Assembly (NCBI RefSeq): GCF_030272615.1
Contig: NC_081405.1
Span: 23,825,772-23,889,771, forward strand
Direction of reading: 5' to 3'
From: Cryptomeria japonica
Taxonomy: Eukaryota > Streptophyta > Pinopsida > Cupressales > Cupressaceae
Length of the DNA stretch: 64,000 nt
Shown in pieces: positions 1 to 10,761 of this stretch (positions within the stretch are counted from its first letter, which is position 1; every line of letters starts with the position of its first letter). The notes beneath the pieces were generated by a model, which saw only the letters and a program-made list of their open reading frames with translations, did not search any database and was not told the DNA's origin. Both the position numbers and the translations under genes were made by a program.

Positions 1-1218
1 GGCGGTGAACCCAGGCAGTGCTGAGGTGGTAGGATAAGGGCCCCAGAATGAATCAGAAGGTGCCACGTGGTGGAAATGCATTGTAGATGTCTACGCAGCA
101 AAATCCAAAGGTTTAAAATATGATTTCTGACTGTGGTGAAAAGACAAAAAATTAAACTACCGACCTGCAGAGGGATTAATGTGCCTAAGGGATTTTTTTT
201 TGCCCGATATATAAGTGTTATATATCATTGGAAAGCTCTTGATCTGAGGAATCTCATTTTGCAGTCAAGTGTAACCCATGACAAGTATTTTTTGTGCAGT
301 TACCTTAGGATATCAGATTGGATTTGTTAGTCAGAAAGATTGGATGTTCTACAAGCCAAGTTGTGTGAATCAATTAATGCTAAAAGATAGGGTAGCTGCC
401 ATTGTCAGAGAATGAAATTTGATTTTTTCCTCCCTGCTTTCTTATTCGAGAGTCTTCTCATTTTGTAAGGGTTCTAGATTTTTGTGAACAAGGCTCCATA
501 ATCTCAGTTTTCATTTTTTGAGATTTTTCCAAATCTGTATAGTGAATGTCCCTTTTCAAGTAATAGAGTATCTTCTTGCTGTAGATGTTTTCTATGGTAG
601 TTCATAGATCTATAAGGCATATATACAGTTTATTGGATTGTCTCTAGGCCTTCTTTTATTTTCAATGAATCCTATCTTCAAGGGAGTTTGGTTTTGTCCT
701 CTCAAAGTGAGAGTGTAATGGCCATTCTTAGGTACTTTTCAAGGAAGAGTTTAAATTCTACGAGCAATCATTTTGGATTCAGGATAATGTCTGGATATGT
801 ATGATCCTCTGTTTGAGTTTAGAATGTATTAACATTAGGCATTAATATAGTGATATCTTTCTTAATAAATTGGATTTACAATAGAGGTTTTCATTTTTCA
901 GTTTGATGTATGACTCCATGCCCTTGGATAAGGCACTAGTCTTGTAGATTTTGGGGATTCTCAGAGATTTTAAAATATCAAGTATCCATTTGCTTTTATA
1001 TTTATAGTTTTATATGTTCCATCTATCTCATGCTCCAATCTTGTTGAGATGTCAATATAGATCTAGCCCATCTGCAGTAACCTCCATGTTGCTGAGCCCT
1101 ATGAGATTTATTTGCTTTTATTGATTCCATATGTTTGTAACTAGTTGTACTTTGTGCATCAAAGGGTATCCCCCCCTAGGTCTTGCATAACCTGAAGTAT
1201 AGGAGGATCATTAGGTTC

Positions 1219-2421
1219 TGTAAAGCGAAAAATCGCGATCGAACCCTAGTTGCTCTCCCCTCTTCCAACTCCAAGGAGAGAGAAGAGAGATTCACTCTAG
1301 GGCTGATGGTTTTCACTTAGGAGAGAGACTTTACATTCAAAAGAGGGGTTGAAACCCACAAGATCCAATCCCACACAATGCAAGATTGGATGCTAAATGT
1401 GTTTCAAGGGTTAAGAAAGCAAGGCTACCCTCTTTTGTAAAGAATGTTGATAGAAGAATTAAGCTAGGAATGCATAGAAAGTGACAAAGATTCACTTATA
1501 AACTGAGATAGGGATATAGGATGAAGCTGCGGACCTGGAATTAGCAGTAAAATATCGATATGGCGCTGTCCTGCAAATTTGAGCAAAAGTTGTCGGGACG
1601 ATGGCGCCCGAGCGCCACGGTCCTCCGAAAAATCCGCGAAACGAAGGGGGATCTGTTCGTCTCTGCACAAGGATTCCAGATCTTCAATTTCAGCCGCGTA
1701 CCTGCAACCTACACATAGAAAAGCGAAGACGATTGGGGGGTTAGGGATTAGGGGTTTGCCTTTAGGTCAAACCCCAGTTTTGGAATTAACCAAGAAATGA
1801 GCAATGCTGTAAATGTAAATGTCTGTAATGTAAAACAAGTACTAATACCTTGTTGTAAGGATGTTTGTATCCTTATGTACGAAGGTATAGATGTTGTATG
1901 TTGTATGTTGTAGTAGTATGTAGTAAGTGATCTCCTCTTCAATGGTTGAATCCTTGTCTTGAATGCAACACTTAGCCTTGAATGGAGACTTGAGATGATC
2001 AATTGCTTGAAGGAATGCTTGAATGCTTGAATGCTTGAGTATAATTTCCACGCCTTTTCCATCATCCTATCAAATGAAAGAGGAATATGTAGTTTATATA
2101 CTTGTCATTTAGGGCTGATAGACTGATTTTCCCGACCTTAGGCCGACCAGGAAAGATAATTTCCAATTTGCAAACAAAAAGACCCGAAGTCCAAAAGAGA
2201 CCAGGCCCAAAATAGGACCTAGGGACCAGGGCGCTGGGCGCTCTGGTCCCACCTCCCGGGATAGCAAGGTGCAAAGGAGGTTCAGGCCAGGGTGCAAGAA
2301 AATGCAGTTTTCAGTGTCATAATCAGGTTTCGGGGTCTCCATTCAAGTTGCATGTTGCGTCGCCATCGTGAAGACCGAAATGCAGTCGAAATTGCAAGTG
2401 TCACAATTTTAGGACGCTATA
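1219..2421 (-). repeat. Solo LTR, family A
   Basis: This 1203-bp block begins TGTAAAGCG and ends GACGCTATA (CA decayed to TA). It is flanked by the same five bases, GGTTC, at 1214-1218 and 2422-2426. It matches the two LTRs of the complete element at 8815-16595 over its full length. No internal region is present, so it is the usual product of recombination between the two LTRs of one insertion. Orientation follows the complete element, which is transcribed on the minus strand. It contains an 8-bp tandem repeat (TGCTTGAA) near 2010-2038 and a GC-rich hairpin at 2222-2250. Confidence 0.93.
2222..2250 (-). other. GC-rich hairpin in family A LTR
   Basis: GGGACCAG at the left pairs with CTGGTCCC at the right, and the inner GCGC segments also pair around a 3-nt loop with one mismatched pair. 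The same hairpin is at 9823-9851 and 16396-16424 in the other family A LTRs, the last one slightly decayed. In the element's sense direction it lies about 170 nt from the LTR start, that is in U3. Confidence 0.6.
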
Positions 2422-2534
2422 GGTTCCTATGTTAATGTTGTCCAAGCCTTGAAGCTTTTTAATTGATTGAGATTGGCTTTCTCATAGATAGTTTGCAGGT
2501 GAACTTGGGTTTCTCTTTTTTGAGAACAACAAAA

Positions 2535-2552
2535 TGGTGACTTTGCTGGGGA
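2535..2552 (+). promoter_or_regulatory. Primer-binding site, tRNA-Arg type
   Basis: TGGTGACTTTGCTGGGGA starts 3 bases after the LTR end. Plant tRNA-Arg 3' ends complement TGGCGACTCC-ACTGGGGA, so this is a decayed match. Ogre-type elements are known to use tRNA-Arg. Further copies of the motif follow downstream. Confidence 0.65.
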
Positions 2553-3152
2553 CTGAATGAACTGTTGGGATAGGGAATGAATGAACTATTGGGAATCTTT
2601 GGTTAAGAAAGATCTATTTAATATATAGTTGAGATTTCCCCATCTAAGTCACCACAAAAAAATGGCGACTTTGCTGTGGAGTGATGTAAAGATCTCTGGT
2701 TTAGACTATTGAATTAGATTGAAAGTGAGTTGGCCCATCTGAGTCACCACAACAAAATGGCAACTCTGTTGGGGGCTGAATGAAATATTGGGAATCTCTG
2801 GTTAAGAAATATTTGTTTAATATATAGTTGAGATCACCCCATCGAAGTCACCACAACAAAATGGTGACTCTGCTGGGGAGTAATCTAAAGATCTCTGGTA
2901 TAGAGTGTTGAATCAGATTGTAAGTGAGTCTGACCAAAGTCATTTGGGGAAGAGTATTACAAGTTTACAAGTCTAAATGTTATTTTCAGATTTGAAGGTA
3001 TACATCCTAGATGGTTTTGCTGCTGAGAAATGAAAAAAAGAATATTATGTGATGCTGCTGTGTCAAGTACCCAGAAATCTGAAGCTGTTTCAGAGTGAAG
3101 ATCAATGGTTAAATTTTATTCCTCTTTAGGGAGGTGGCGACTCTGTAAGAAC
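2535..3152 (+). repeat. Tandem ~199-bp units each carrying a primer-site-like motif
   Basis: The primer-site motif recurs at 2663-2680, 2758-2775 and 2862-2879, each preceded by a CACCACAA-like context, and a shorter form lies at 3135-3146. The block beginning near 2577 is repeated near 2776, about 199 bp further on, including GAATCT-GGTTAAGAAA and TATATAGTTGAGAT. The untranslated leader has therefore been expanded by tandem duplication that copied the LTR/primer-site junction. No gene is seen in this stretch. Confidence 0.75.
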
Positions 3153-3417
3153 GAACCTGAGGTTTGGAGGTTTTCTTCAAACTTTTAGTCAGAAGTGATT
3201 TGAACAACAAAAACAACTATAACCAGGGATTCCTCAAGTTTTTATGAGATATTGATTTGTTCCTTATAACATGAAACAATCACCATTGAAAGGAAAAGAA
3301 ATATGCACTTCACATACTTCTCATTTTGAAAAGTTTTAGTCAAAAATATGGTGAGAAGTATGTCTAGTTATGAAGTTAATGACTGCATATGTTTTGAAAA
3401 GAGAGTAAAACAGTAAG

Positions 3418-5213
3418 ATGCATTGTCATGGTAATGGTTCAATAGATGTTTCAAATTTGATGGATCTAGACGTGGTTCCTAGATCTGAAATTTCTTTGTC
3501 AAATTTGAAAGACATTGATAGGGAGATTGAAATACATCTTCAAAAGATCCAAGATAGGTGCATCTTGTTTTTAAGAAGGAAAGTAGGGAAGAGAAAGGTT
3601 GAACCATCATATGTTTTTTATGAAAGATTTAGTACTGCATTGAATGAGCTTCTAGATGTTAGACCCCATGAGTCAGTTTGGATTGAATTATTTTTAGAGC
3701 TTGATGAGCCTGGCTCAGTCAGTTGGTCTCCAACCTTGAGGGAAGAAAGTGTTGCCCATATTAAAGAATGGATTGATGAGATTGAAATGAATAAATCTAA
3801 AAATACACATAGTTTTGAGTATAGTGATGGAGATGAATCCGTGAGTGGATGTACCTCCTATGACACTGAAGGTGACTCTTATTCCTAGCATGACAATGCA
3901 GATGTGTATTCAGAGCAAGAAGAAAATTGTGAAAGTGCAAGTTATTGTTCAAATAGTCATGGGTTTGTTGAGGTTTCAGATTTGAATAATATAGATCACC
4001 TTGCTGTTAAGTTCAATCCACAAAATGTTTGCAACCAAGGCTCTGAAACCATGTTGGAACATATAGAAACATTTTATGATTAGCTTGATAAAGGTCATGA
4101 TGTAGATGCAAGTTATTGTAATGACAAAATAAATGTGCATGAAGCCATGAACACTGTAGATTTAATGCATGCATCAGATTGGGACAATGTTTACAACATA
4201 GAAGATGAAGCCAAGGAAAATGAAAATGAAGGAGAAGGTTCACTAAGTAGTGAACAAATCTCAGAACTCTTAGCTACTGATCTTAAGAGGTATACACCCA
4301 GAAATGTCCCCAATCTCTCATACCCAATCAATATATGTTTTAATACTAATGATGTTCTTGGCGGTGAGGTATGATACATATGATATTTCTTTCCCTATAG
4401 TTGATTTGATTAGTGGACAAGATGAAAATGCATATAAGGTTGATAAATGTGATAATGTGGATTCATATGTTGATATGAAATCAGAATTTGATATGCATTG
4501 TGTGGATCTTGGTGTTAAAGAGAAAGATGAATCCGAGGTAATCTTTCTAAATTTGCAATTGGTAAATGAACCATTGACAAATGATCATGTGTTTCATGTT
4601 TGCAAAAGGCTGATATAAGGTGTAATCAACATGCTAAGTTGCATTCATTTTATAAGGAAATGTTCCTCTCTAGTTTGAAAGCCTGTATTATGGATGAGTG
4701 TTTTCCATTTTTGCAAACTAGTAATCAACATGTGCCTGATGTTCCCAGTGATCAGATGGAGTAGGGTTACTTTTCTTTTCAGCTGGGAAATAATTGTAAG
4801 CAATATGACTTATGTGTCATTTGATGGTCAATATTTTGAAGTCGGATATGTTTTTCAAAGATTGAATGATTACCAACATGTTGATTATCTTCTATGTGAT
4901 GAGCTGATGAGAAGTTGTAGAGTTTATGACCAAGCAAATGTAAGTGAAAATTTTAGCTTAGCCTTGATTCATGGAAATGAGAATCATGTGTTTGATAGGG
5001 GTAAGCATTAATTCCAATTTTGATGGCCTGGGGCCATATGTAAATAAGTTCTATTGTACAGTCGCTTTTCTTTCAGTTGTGTGGTTTTCAATAAGGAGCC
5101 CTGCTATTGGGTGGAATAAGGAACCCCTGTTTTGGAGAGTGAAGCTCATTGAAGAATTCAAAAGGAGAAGATGTGATCTATTTTTGTGTGGTCTACTCTG
5201 CCAAAGACTTTGA
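3418..5213 (+). pseudogene. Decayed acidic reading frame of unknown function in the Tat/Ogre-like element
   Basis: A 156-codon open stretch (3418-3888, starting MHCHGNGSID) continues in the same frame to 4374 through two in-frame stops (after 3888 and near 4081). It then shifts frame at about 4370, running to 4618, and pieces in two frames go on to about 5213. The protein is acidic and rich in Asp, Glu, Ser and Asn, with basic runs such as FLRRKVGKRKVE near residue 52. No zinc knuckle, protease DSG, reverse transcriptase or integrase motif is visible. Its place between primer site and 3' LTR corresponds to the ORF1/Gag position of Tat-lineage elements, but I do not recognise the protein. It is most likely a degenerate element-specific frame. 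Confidence 0.4.
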
Positions 5214-5566
5214 ATTCTTGTGTTGGTCTTGCATCCAACCATCCCCAGTCAGAGCCACTATTGGGACCTATACAAATTTTGAGATTTTGAGTGGCCCATT
5301 TTAAAATTCTGCTCTACACTTTCTAATGGCACTTGATGAATCTGTTATCACTATTTCAAATATGTTGAAAATCTTGCCTTTTAGTTGTTGGAGTTTGTCA
5401 AAATTCAGAATTTGACCTTTTCCTGCGAGTTTGTGGTTCTGAGGGTTTAGGGTTTTTTCTTTTCATGAAAACATTTAGAAAAAAATGAACCTTTGTTGCA
5501 CATTATTGTAATTCATATTGAACTTGAACCCTTGAACCTTTTTGGTTCAAGGTTCAAGGTTCAACC
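5214..5566 (+). other. Internal untranslated part of the Tat/Ogre-like element
   Basis: No coding potential is seen. Near 5530-5566 there is a short simple repeat of GGTTCAA units. The copia solo LTR inserted at its right edge, and GGTTCAAGG recurs past the insertion near 7230. Confidence 0.5.
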
Positions 5567-5601
5567 TGATAACTCAATGATGAACCAATAGTACCAAACC
5601 G

Positions 5602-5633
5602 ATACTAAGAGAGGGGGGGGGGTGAATCAATAC
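5602..5633 (-). other. C-run hairpin near the 3' end of the copia LTR
   Basis: Read on the minus (RNA-sense) strand, GTATTGA pairs with TTAGTAT around a loop TTCACCCC…TC. Three of the seven pairs are G-U, and these are valid only in the RNA-sense strand. It is one of a series described in the findings. Confidence 0.55.
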
Positions 5634-6024
5634 AAACAAAAATAAAGTCCAAAACTGATTTGATAGCAAATACTCCAAATGACTGGCAAGCGGTGATACT
5701 GGCTGGAACAGAGTGCAACTAGTAAGACCCAAAATTACTAAAACAATCATAAACCAGTCACTCACTGAGCTTTCCTCTTAGCTCAATACTATAGTACCAT
5801 TACACCCTCATGCATGAACAGGTAAAATATCATCTGATCTTCACAACAGTTGGTTCAGTATGTTTTATAGACAGACATAAAAAACAGAACCATCATATGC
5901 TCAACAGGTAATAACAAAGCATCACACATGACACACATATTTTTCACGTGGAAACCCAACTGGGAAAAACCACAGTGGGGATGAATACCCACAATCTGCT
6001 TTTTGAACTCTTTAGAAGTCCACT

Positions 6025-6333
6025 CTGTTAGGAGCCTTGTCCAGTTAAAGACATTACAATAGGTTCTGCTAGGAACCGATCCTGTTAGGGATCACCCGGT
6101 TAAGGGATGGCTACAATACCCAGTTAAGGGTTAAACACGATTGGGGTTACCTTGTTAGAGGATTTCAAGAACTCAATAGCTAAAGGATCTCTAGAGCTCT
6201 ATAGCTTCTCAGAACTCATTAACTTCGAGTTACCCGGTTAAGGGATTTGAATCAAGCTGGTTAAAGCTACCCTGTTAAGGGATTTGTATCAAGCCAGTTA
6301 AGGCTACCCTGTTAAGGGATTTCACAACTGTTG
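6025..6333. promoter_or_regulatory. Array of CNGTTA (MYB-core-like) motifs in copia LTR
   Basis: CTGTTA, CAGTTA or CGGTTA occurs at 6025, 6042, 6082, 6097, 6121, 6235, 6272, 6295 and 6309, with near matches at 6152 and 6258 and CTGTTG at 6328. CNGTTR is the known plant MYB type I core, and the LTRs of some plant copia elements are activated by MYB factors. Function here is inferred. Equivalent arrays are at about 18886-19110, 26096-26340, 29950-30160, 43065-43285, 45345-45540, 51585-51780 and 59600-59790. Confidence 0.5.
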
Positions 6334-7143
6334 AAGTGGTTAGAGGTCAACAGGAATTACAATGATCTAGTAACAACACTCAATGCTAATGCAGATCCAT
6401 TTTGGCTCCTCTTCACCTTCTTCACATTCACTTCGCAGGTATCTCTTCTCTCCTTTGGTCTAGCAAGAATCACGTATCACTTTCCTTGGATACACACTCA
6501 CAAATTTTTCCAACAACCTTAGAAAGAAACACAACATCGACCTTATAGGAAACATATAGGTTGGTAGCAAAAACCCTAAACCCTAAACCTGTTAGGTTAA
6601 GCAATTCAGGCGGTTCAATCCTGATCGTTGAATCATACTACATTAAATGAAACAATCTTGAATCGATCTCAATACATTCTCCATCATCCATTATCTGCTG
6701 ATTTCATGGTGGTTGATAACCCATCACACATTATCACCATTTGACAAACTTTGCACATTCTCGAGGTAGATAGGAATAGTCTTCTTCATGCAAGATCCTT
6801 CACACGCACAGAGCTTACGTGGCAACTCGACCTGTTCTCTATTATACTGCTAACTCATCACACAAAGATCACCGATTGAGTCACATAGGCTTGAGGTACT
6901 CCAACCAGAAATCCTGAAGTGGAAACTACCTACCAACCGGTAATCACACAGTGCTTCCATGTGCTGGTTCATCTTGAACAAATATACCACTTCACTTTGG
7001 CATATATACCGGTTCACACATATGTCGGTTCTCTCTTCTCACATATCACATATGCTGGTTCACTTCATATCACATATTGACATCAATGACAACATACAAT
7101 ATCATTATGTCCTTATACTGGTTCACATAATGCCAACACAACC

Positions 7144-7312
7144 ATTTATCTTGTGTGAGTCGTGGCTTTGTAATATTTTTTAATAAGCAAGTGAGAATGT
7201 GTTATGTCTGTTTTGAACCATTTGCAAACCGGTTCAAGGTTCAAAATGTCACTTTCTTTTGATTAAAGGTTTTTTCTCATTGCCTTTTTCCACTTAAGTG
7301 GAAGGGTCTATA
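7144..7312 (+). other. 3' end of the Tat/Ogre-like internal region with a weak polypurine tract
   Basis: This resumes the internal sequence after the copia LTR. A purine stretch AAGTGGAAGGG lies at about 7296-7306, just before the proposed LTR start TGTTGTC at 7313. The exact LTR boundary is uncertain because the left LTR start is outside the window. Confidence 0.4.
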
Positions 7313-8814
7313 TGTTGTCAAGAGGGGCCCCCTTTTAAGTCTAGGCCTAGGCAGGTTCTGATAAATTTTATTTTTGCCTAAGTCTTGTGTCTTTTCCTAT
7401 GTATCTGTCGGGCTTCCTAAAGATCGAGCAGGTTCCTGTTGATCTCGCAGCTGTCGCTACACCGCAACCCAAAAGTGCTTGATGGTTATTTGCCTTGACA
7501 TGGCGACTAAGTGGTGGGACCCATGAGAAAGGTGCGAAACGTAGAAAGTTCAAGAAGATCGGAAGTCAGGTTTCCAGACTATCCCGATGACTCGATGGAA
7601 AGGGCTAAGGTGAACCTTTTATCCCACATTGGCCCCAGGGAGGAGCATTTCAGTATTTATGTGCAAGGCCACATATATCCTAAGTGTCAAAGCTTACGGG
7701 CTTTTGGCAAGTGGCAGCTCAGAAGCAGTGGGCCCCCTATGTGCATCTCAAAGTGCCCAAAATTTTGCAGTAAAAGGGCAAGTTAAATAACGAGTAGGTT
7801 GAATGCAGATCCATGACCATCGTTATACCGCCATGCAAAGGTGATCGATTGTTAATGGCTCCAACTTGGCGACTGATGAGGTGGTATAAAAGTGGCGGAC
7901 ACATGGTGACACTGTGGCATAGGATGTAGCCGCTCAGATGGGCTAAGGGTCGAGCAGATCAAGAAAGATCAATGGTGATCAAGATGGATCCAAGGGCTGT
8001 TGCTATGTCGGGATGTAAAAATGCTCACTAGATATCACTTGTGACTTGGCGACAAACCACTAGTGGTGAATCATGGCCGACAGTTAATGAAAGTGGTTAA
8101 GGCTAGCGGTTCATTCTGGCAGTTAGTGGAGGCCGTGCAATAGTATCAGAGTGGAGAGCCCGTAATGAATACCCTCACGACAGATGGCACCCAGTTGTGA
8201 ACTATAGAGCCAATCAAAGGGTGCCATGTAGTAGACAGGTGACATATCATCAAGGTGTATATCGAGCAAACCATGGTTTCAATGGATCTCAAAGAGGACT
8301 CATCAAAGGCATCAGTTTCATCGACATGAAAGGTTTCAATGAAACTAGGGTTTCTATGAGACAAGAAAATGGATAGCCGAAGAGGAAGTTTGGCCGAAAG
8401 GATGATGCCGAACAAACCAAAGGACTTGGTGGGCCTGGTGGCAATGACCGAGTGGTCCAGGTGTGTCAGGTGGCGACCTAGAGGTTAATAGGTGGCTGGC
8501 CTAGCTAGATAGGTGGAGTCCAGGTAGATCCTAGAGCGAATCCAGAGATGCTAGACGGTGACACCGTGGCATAAGCGAGAGCCATTCAGAGAAGGTAAAG
8601 TCCAAGCGGGTTAAGTGGATTTGATGGTTAGGTGAGATGATCCAACAGTTGTCACCATGTCGTGATGTGAAGGTGCTTGCCAAATATCCCATTGTGACTT
8701 GGAGACAAAGCACATGCGCTAAAAGGAAAGCGGCCTAGGCGTTAAGGATCGAGCAACTTGAAGGAATTTCTACGGCCATCGCTATACCACCATGTGAAGA
8801 TGCCTGATGGTTAT

Positions 8815-10022
8815 TGTAAAGCGGAAAATCGCGATCGAACCCTAGTTGCTCTCCCCTCTTCCAACTCCAAGGAGAGAGAAGGGAGAGTCACTCTAGGGTT
8901 GATGGTTTTCACTTAGGGGAGAGACTTTACATTCAAAAGAGGGGTTGAAACCCACAAGATCCAATCCCACACAACGCAAGATTGGATGCTAAATGTGTTT
9001 CAAGGGTTAAGAAAGCAAGGCTACCCTCTTTTGTAAAGAATGTTGATAGAAGAATTAAGCTAGGAATGCATAGGAAGTGACAAAGATTCGCTTATAAACT
9101 GAGATAGGGATATAGGATGAAGCTGCGGACCTGGAATTAGCAGTAAAATGTCGATACGGCGCTGTCCTGCAAATTTGAGCAAAAGTTGTCAAGACGATGG
9201 CGCCCGGCGTGCACACGGTCCTCTGAAAAATCCGTGAAACGAAGGGGGATCTGTTCGTCTCTGCACAAGGATTCCAGATCTTCAATTTCAGCTGCGTACC
9301 TGCAACCTACACACAGAAAAGCGAAGACGATTGGGGGGTTAGGGATTAGGGGTTTGCCTTTAGGTCAAACCCCGGTTTTGGAATTAACTAAGAAATGAGA
9401 AATGCTGTAAATGTAATGTAAAACAAGTACTAATACCTTGTTGTAAGGATGTTTGTATCCTTATGTGCGAAGGTATAGATGTTGTTGTTTGTTGTATGTT
9501 GTATGTTGTAGCATGTAATGTGTTGTAAGTGATCTCCTCTTCAATGGTTGAATCCTTGCCTTGAATGCAACACCTAGCCTTGAATGGAGACTTAGAATGA
9601 TCAATTGCTTGAAGGAATGCTTGAATGCTTGAATGCTTGAGTATAGTTTCCACGCTTTTTCCATCATATCGAATGAAAGAGGAAAATGTCATTTATATAC
9701 TTGTCAATTAGGGTTAATAGACTGATTTTCCCGACCTTAGGCCGACCAGGAAAGTTAATTTTCCAAATTGCAAACAAAAGGACCCGAAGCCCCATAGGAA
9801 ACCGGGCCCAAAATAGGACCCAGGGACCAGGGCGCTGGGCGCTCTGGTCCCACCTCCCGGGACAACAGGGTGCAAAGGAGGTTCAGGCCAGGGTGCAAGA
9901 AAATGCAGTTTTTGGTGTCATAACTAGGTTTCGAGGTCTCCATTCAGGTTGTGTGTTGCGTCGCCATCATGAAGAACGAAATGCAGTCGAAATTGCAAGT
10001 GTCGCAATTTTAGGATGCTACA
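8815..10022 (-). repeat. Family A 3' LTR (left copy)
   Basis: It runs TGTAAAGCGG…GATGCTACA, adjoining the GTTAT duplication on the left and the polypurine tract on the right. The ORFs that can be read in it (for example 9384-9692) are shadows that recur in every copy because the LTR is conserved, not because they are coding. Confidence 0.93.
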
Positions 10023-10076
10023 TTTAGCCCCCACTTTAGCGGGAGTATAAGCATACGCTCATACTTCCGGTAAAGT
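10023..10076 (-). promoter_or_regulatory. Polypurine tract overlapped by a long stem-loop
   Basis: On the minus strand AAAGTGGGGGCTAAA (10023-10037) abuts the LTR start TGTAGCATCC and is the polypurine tract. It overlaps a near-perfect inverted repeat at 10033-10076: ACTTTAGCGGGAGTAT on the left faces ATACTTCCGGTAAAGT on the right, with AAGCATACGCTC in the middle continuing the pairing. About 22 pairs form if G-U pairs are allowed. Polypurine tracts prime plus-strand DNA; a hairpin here could shape that step or the RNA 3' end. Confidence 0.75.
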
Positions 10077-10761
10077 ACAAGGAAACAACATTGAAAGACT
10101 TTCACCACGTCAAGGAGGCAAGATACACCAAGCCCCCAGTGGACTAAGGATCTTACGACTTCGATTGACAAAGTAAAAGGGAAGATCACGAGGGAGAACC
10201 ATGACTGTCAGTAGTAAGGTTCCCTCACTATGAGTCATGCAAGAAAGATATCAAAAATTTTCAAGGCAAAGCTAAATTTGTCAAGAAATTTTCAAGTATC
10301 TTGAAAAGATATGAACGGGATGTATGCCCCCCTACGTTAAAGCGATCACACACGCCTCACCGGGGGTGATTGCTTTAAGGTAGTGATACATATAAGAAAT
10401 GAGAAAGGAGCACGTTATCGCAAGGATTTAGCCCCCAAGTGTGAGATAAGCGCAAGGATAATAGACACAAAACACAAAGCACAAGGTGACTTCACTTTCC
10501 TCAGGGTCAGTATGTTGTATGATAATTCATGTATATCATATGTATGTATGCATAATTGTTCTTCATTCCCCAATCAAGGAAGGTCACCTAGAAGAAGGGA
10601 ACACACGTGTCTTTTGAGTCAACATGAGAGAGATCGAGAGATCTCAATGCTTTGCATCGTCCTCAAGTAGACAACACTAAGGACAACAAATAGAAGAATG
10701 AGAATAACATATAGAAGAAGTAACAAAAGAGAGTGGGAGAGAATGTGCTATGCTAATGAAA
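10077..10761 (-). other. Untranslated tail between the Gag-protease frame and the polypurine tract
   Basis: No conserved domain is visible in either strand. This 685-bp stretch sits where pol would be in an autonomous relative and may be a deletion scar plus 3' untranslated sequence. Confidence 0.5.

Larger units (their letters stand above)
1..2531 (+). repeat. 5' LTR (right part) of the Tat/Ogre-like element, interrupted by a solo LTR
   Basis: 1-1213 aligns base by base with 17029-18235 of the 3' LTR with scattered substitutions, and 2422-2531 aligns with 18240-18349. The interruption at 1219-2421 is a separate insertion. The LTR ends CA at 2531, followed by AAA and the primer site. No reading frame here looks real; the 65-residue frame at 133-330 is not kept in the other LTR. 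Confidence 0.75.
5567..7138 (-). repeat. Solo LTR of a copia element
   Basis: The block starts TGATAACTC and ends AATGCCAACA, and is flanked by CAACC at 5562-5566 and 7139-7143. It shares the hallmarks of the other copia LTRs in this window: a G-run hairpin next to one end, the ACGTGGAAACCC-AACTGGGAAAAACC block near 5946-5975, and a CNGTTA array at 6025-6333. The 1572-bp length is close to the LTRs at 18532 and 32337. No internal region is present. A short AACCCTAAACCCTAAACC run at 6573-6592 resembles telomere repeat but is only about 2.5 units long. Confidence 0.9.

Noticed and set aside
133-330. 65-codon plus-strand frame near the window start
   Set aside because: It lies in an LTR and is not kept in the other LTR (around 17160-17360), where changes break it.
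6025-6333. CRISPR-like spaced repeats
   Set aside because: The repeated cores are short, degenerate and irregularly spaced, and lie in a plant LTR; they are better explained as sub-repeats.
6573-6592. Telomere-like AACCCTAAACCCTAAACC
   Set aside because: It is only about 2.5 units long, lies inside a copia LTR, and nothing suggests an interstitial telomere array.
9384-9692. Frames repeated in each family A LTR (also 1748-2065, 15957-16265, 9686-10027, 16259-16621)
   Set aside because: They recur because the LTR recurs, and differ in frame-breaking ways between copies. The Gln/Phe repeats reflect the TGCTTGAA microsatellite.
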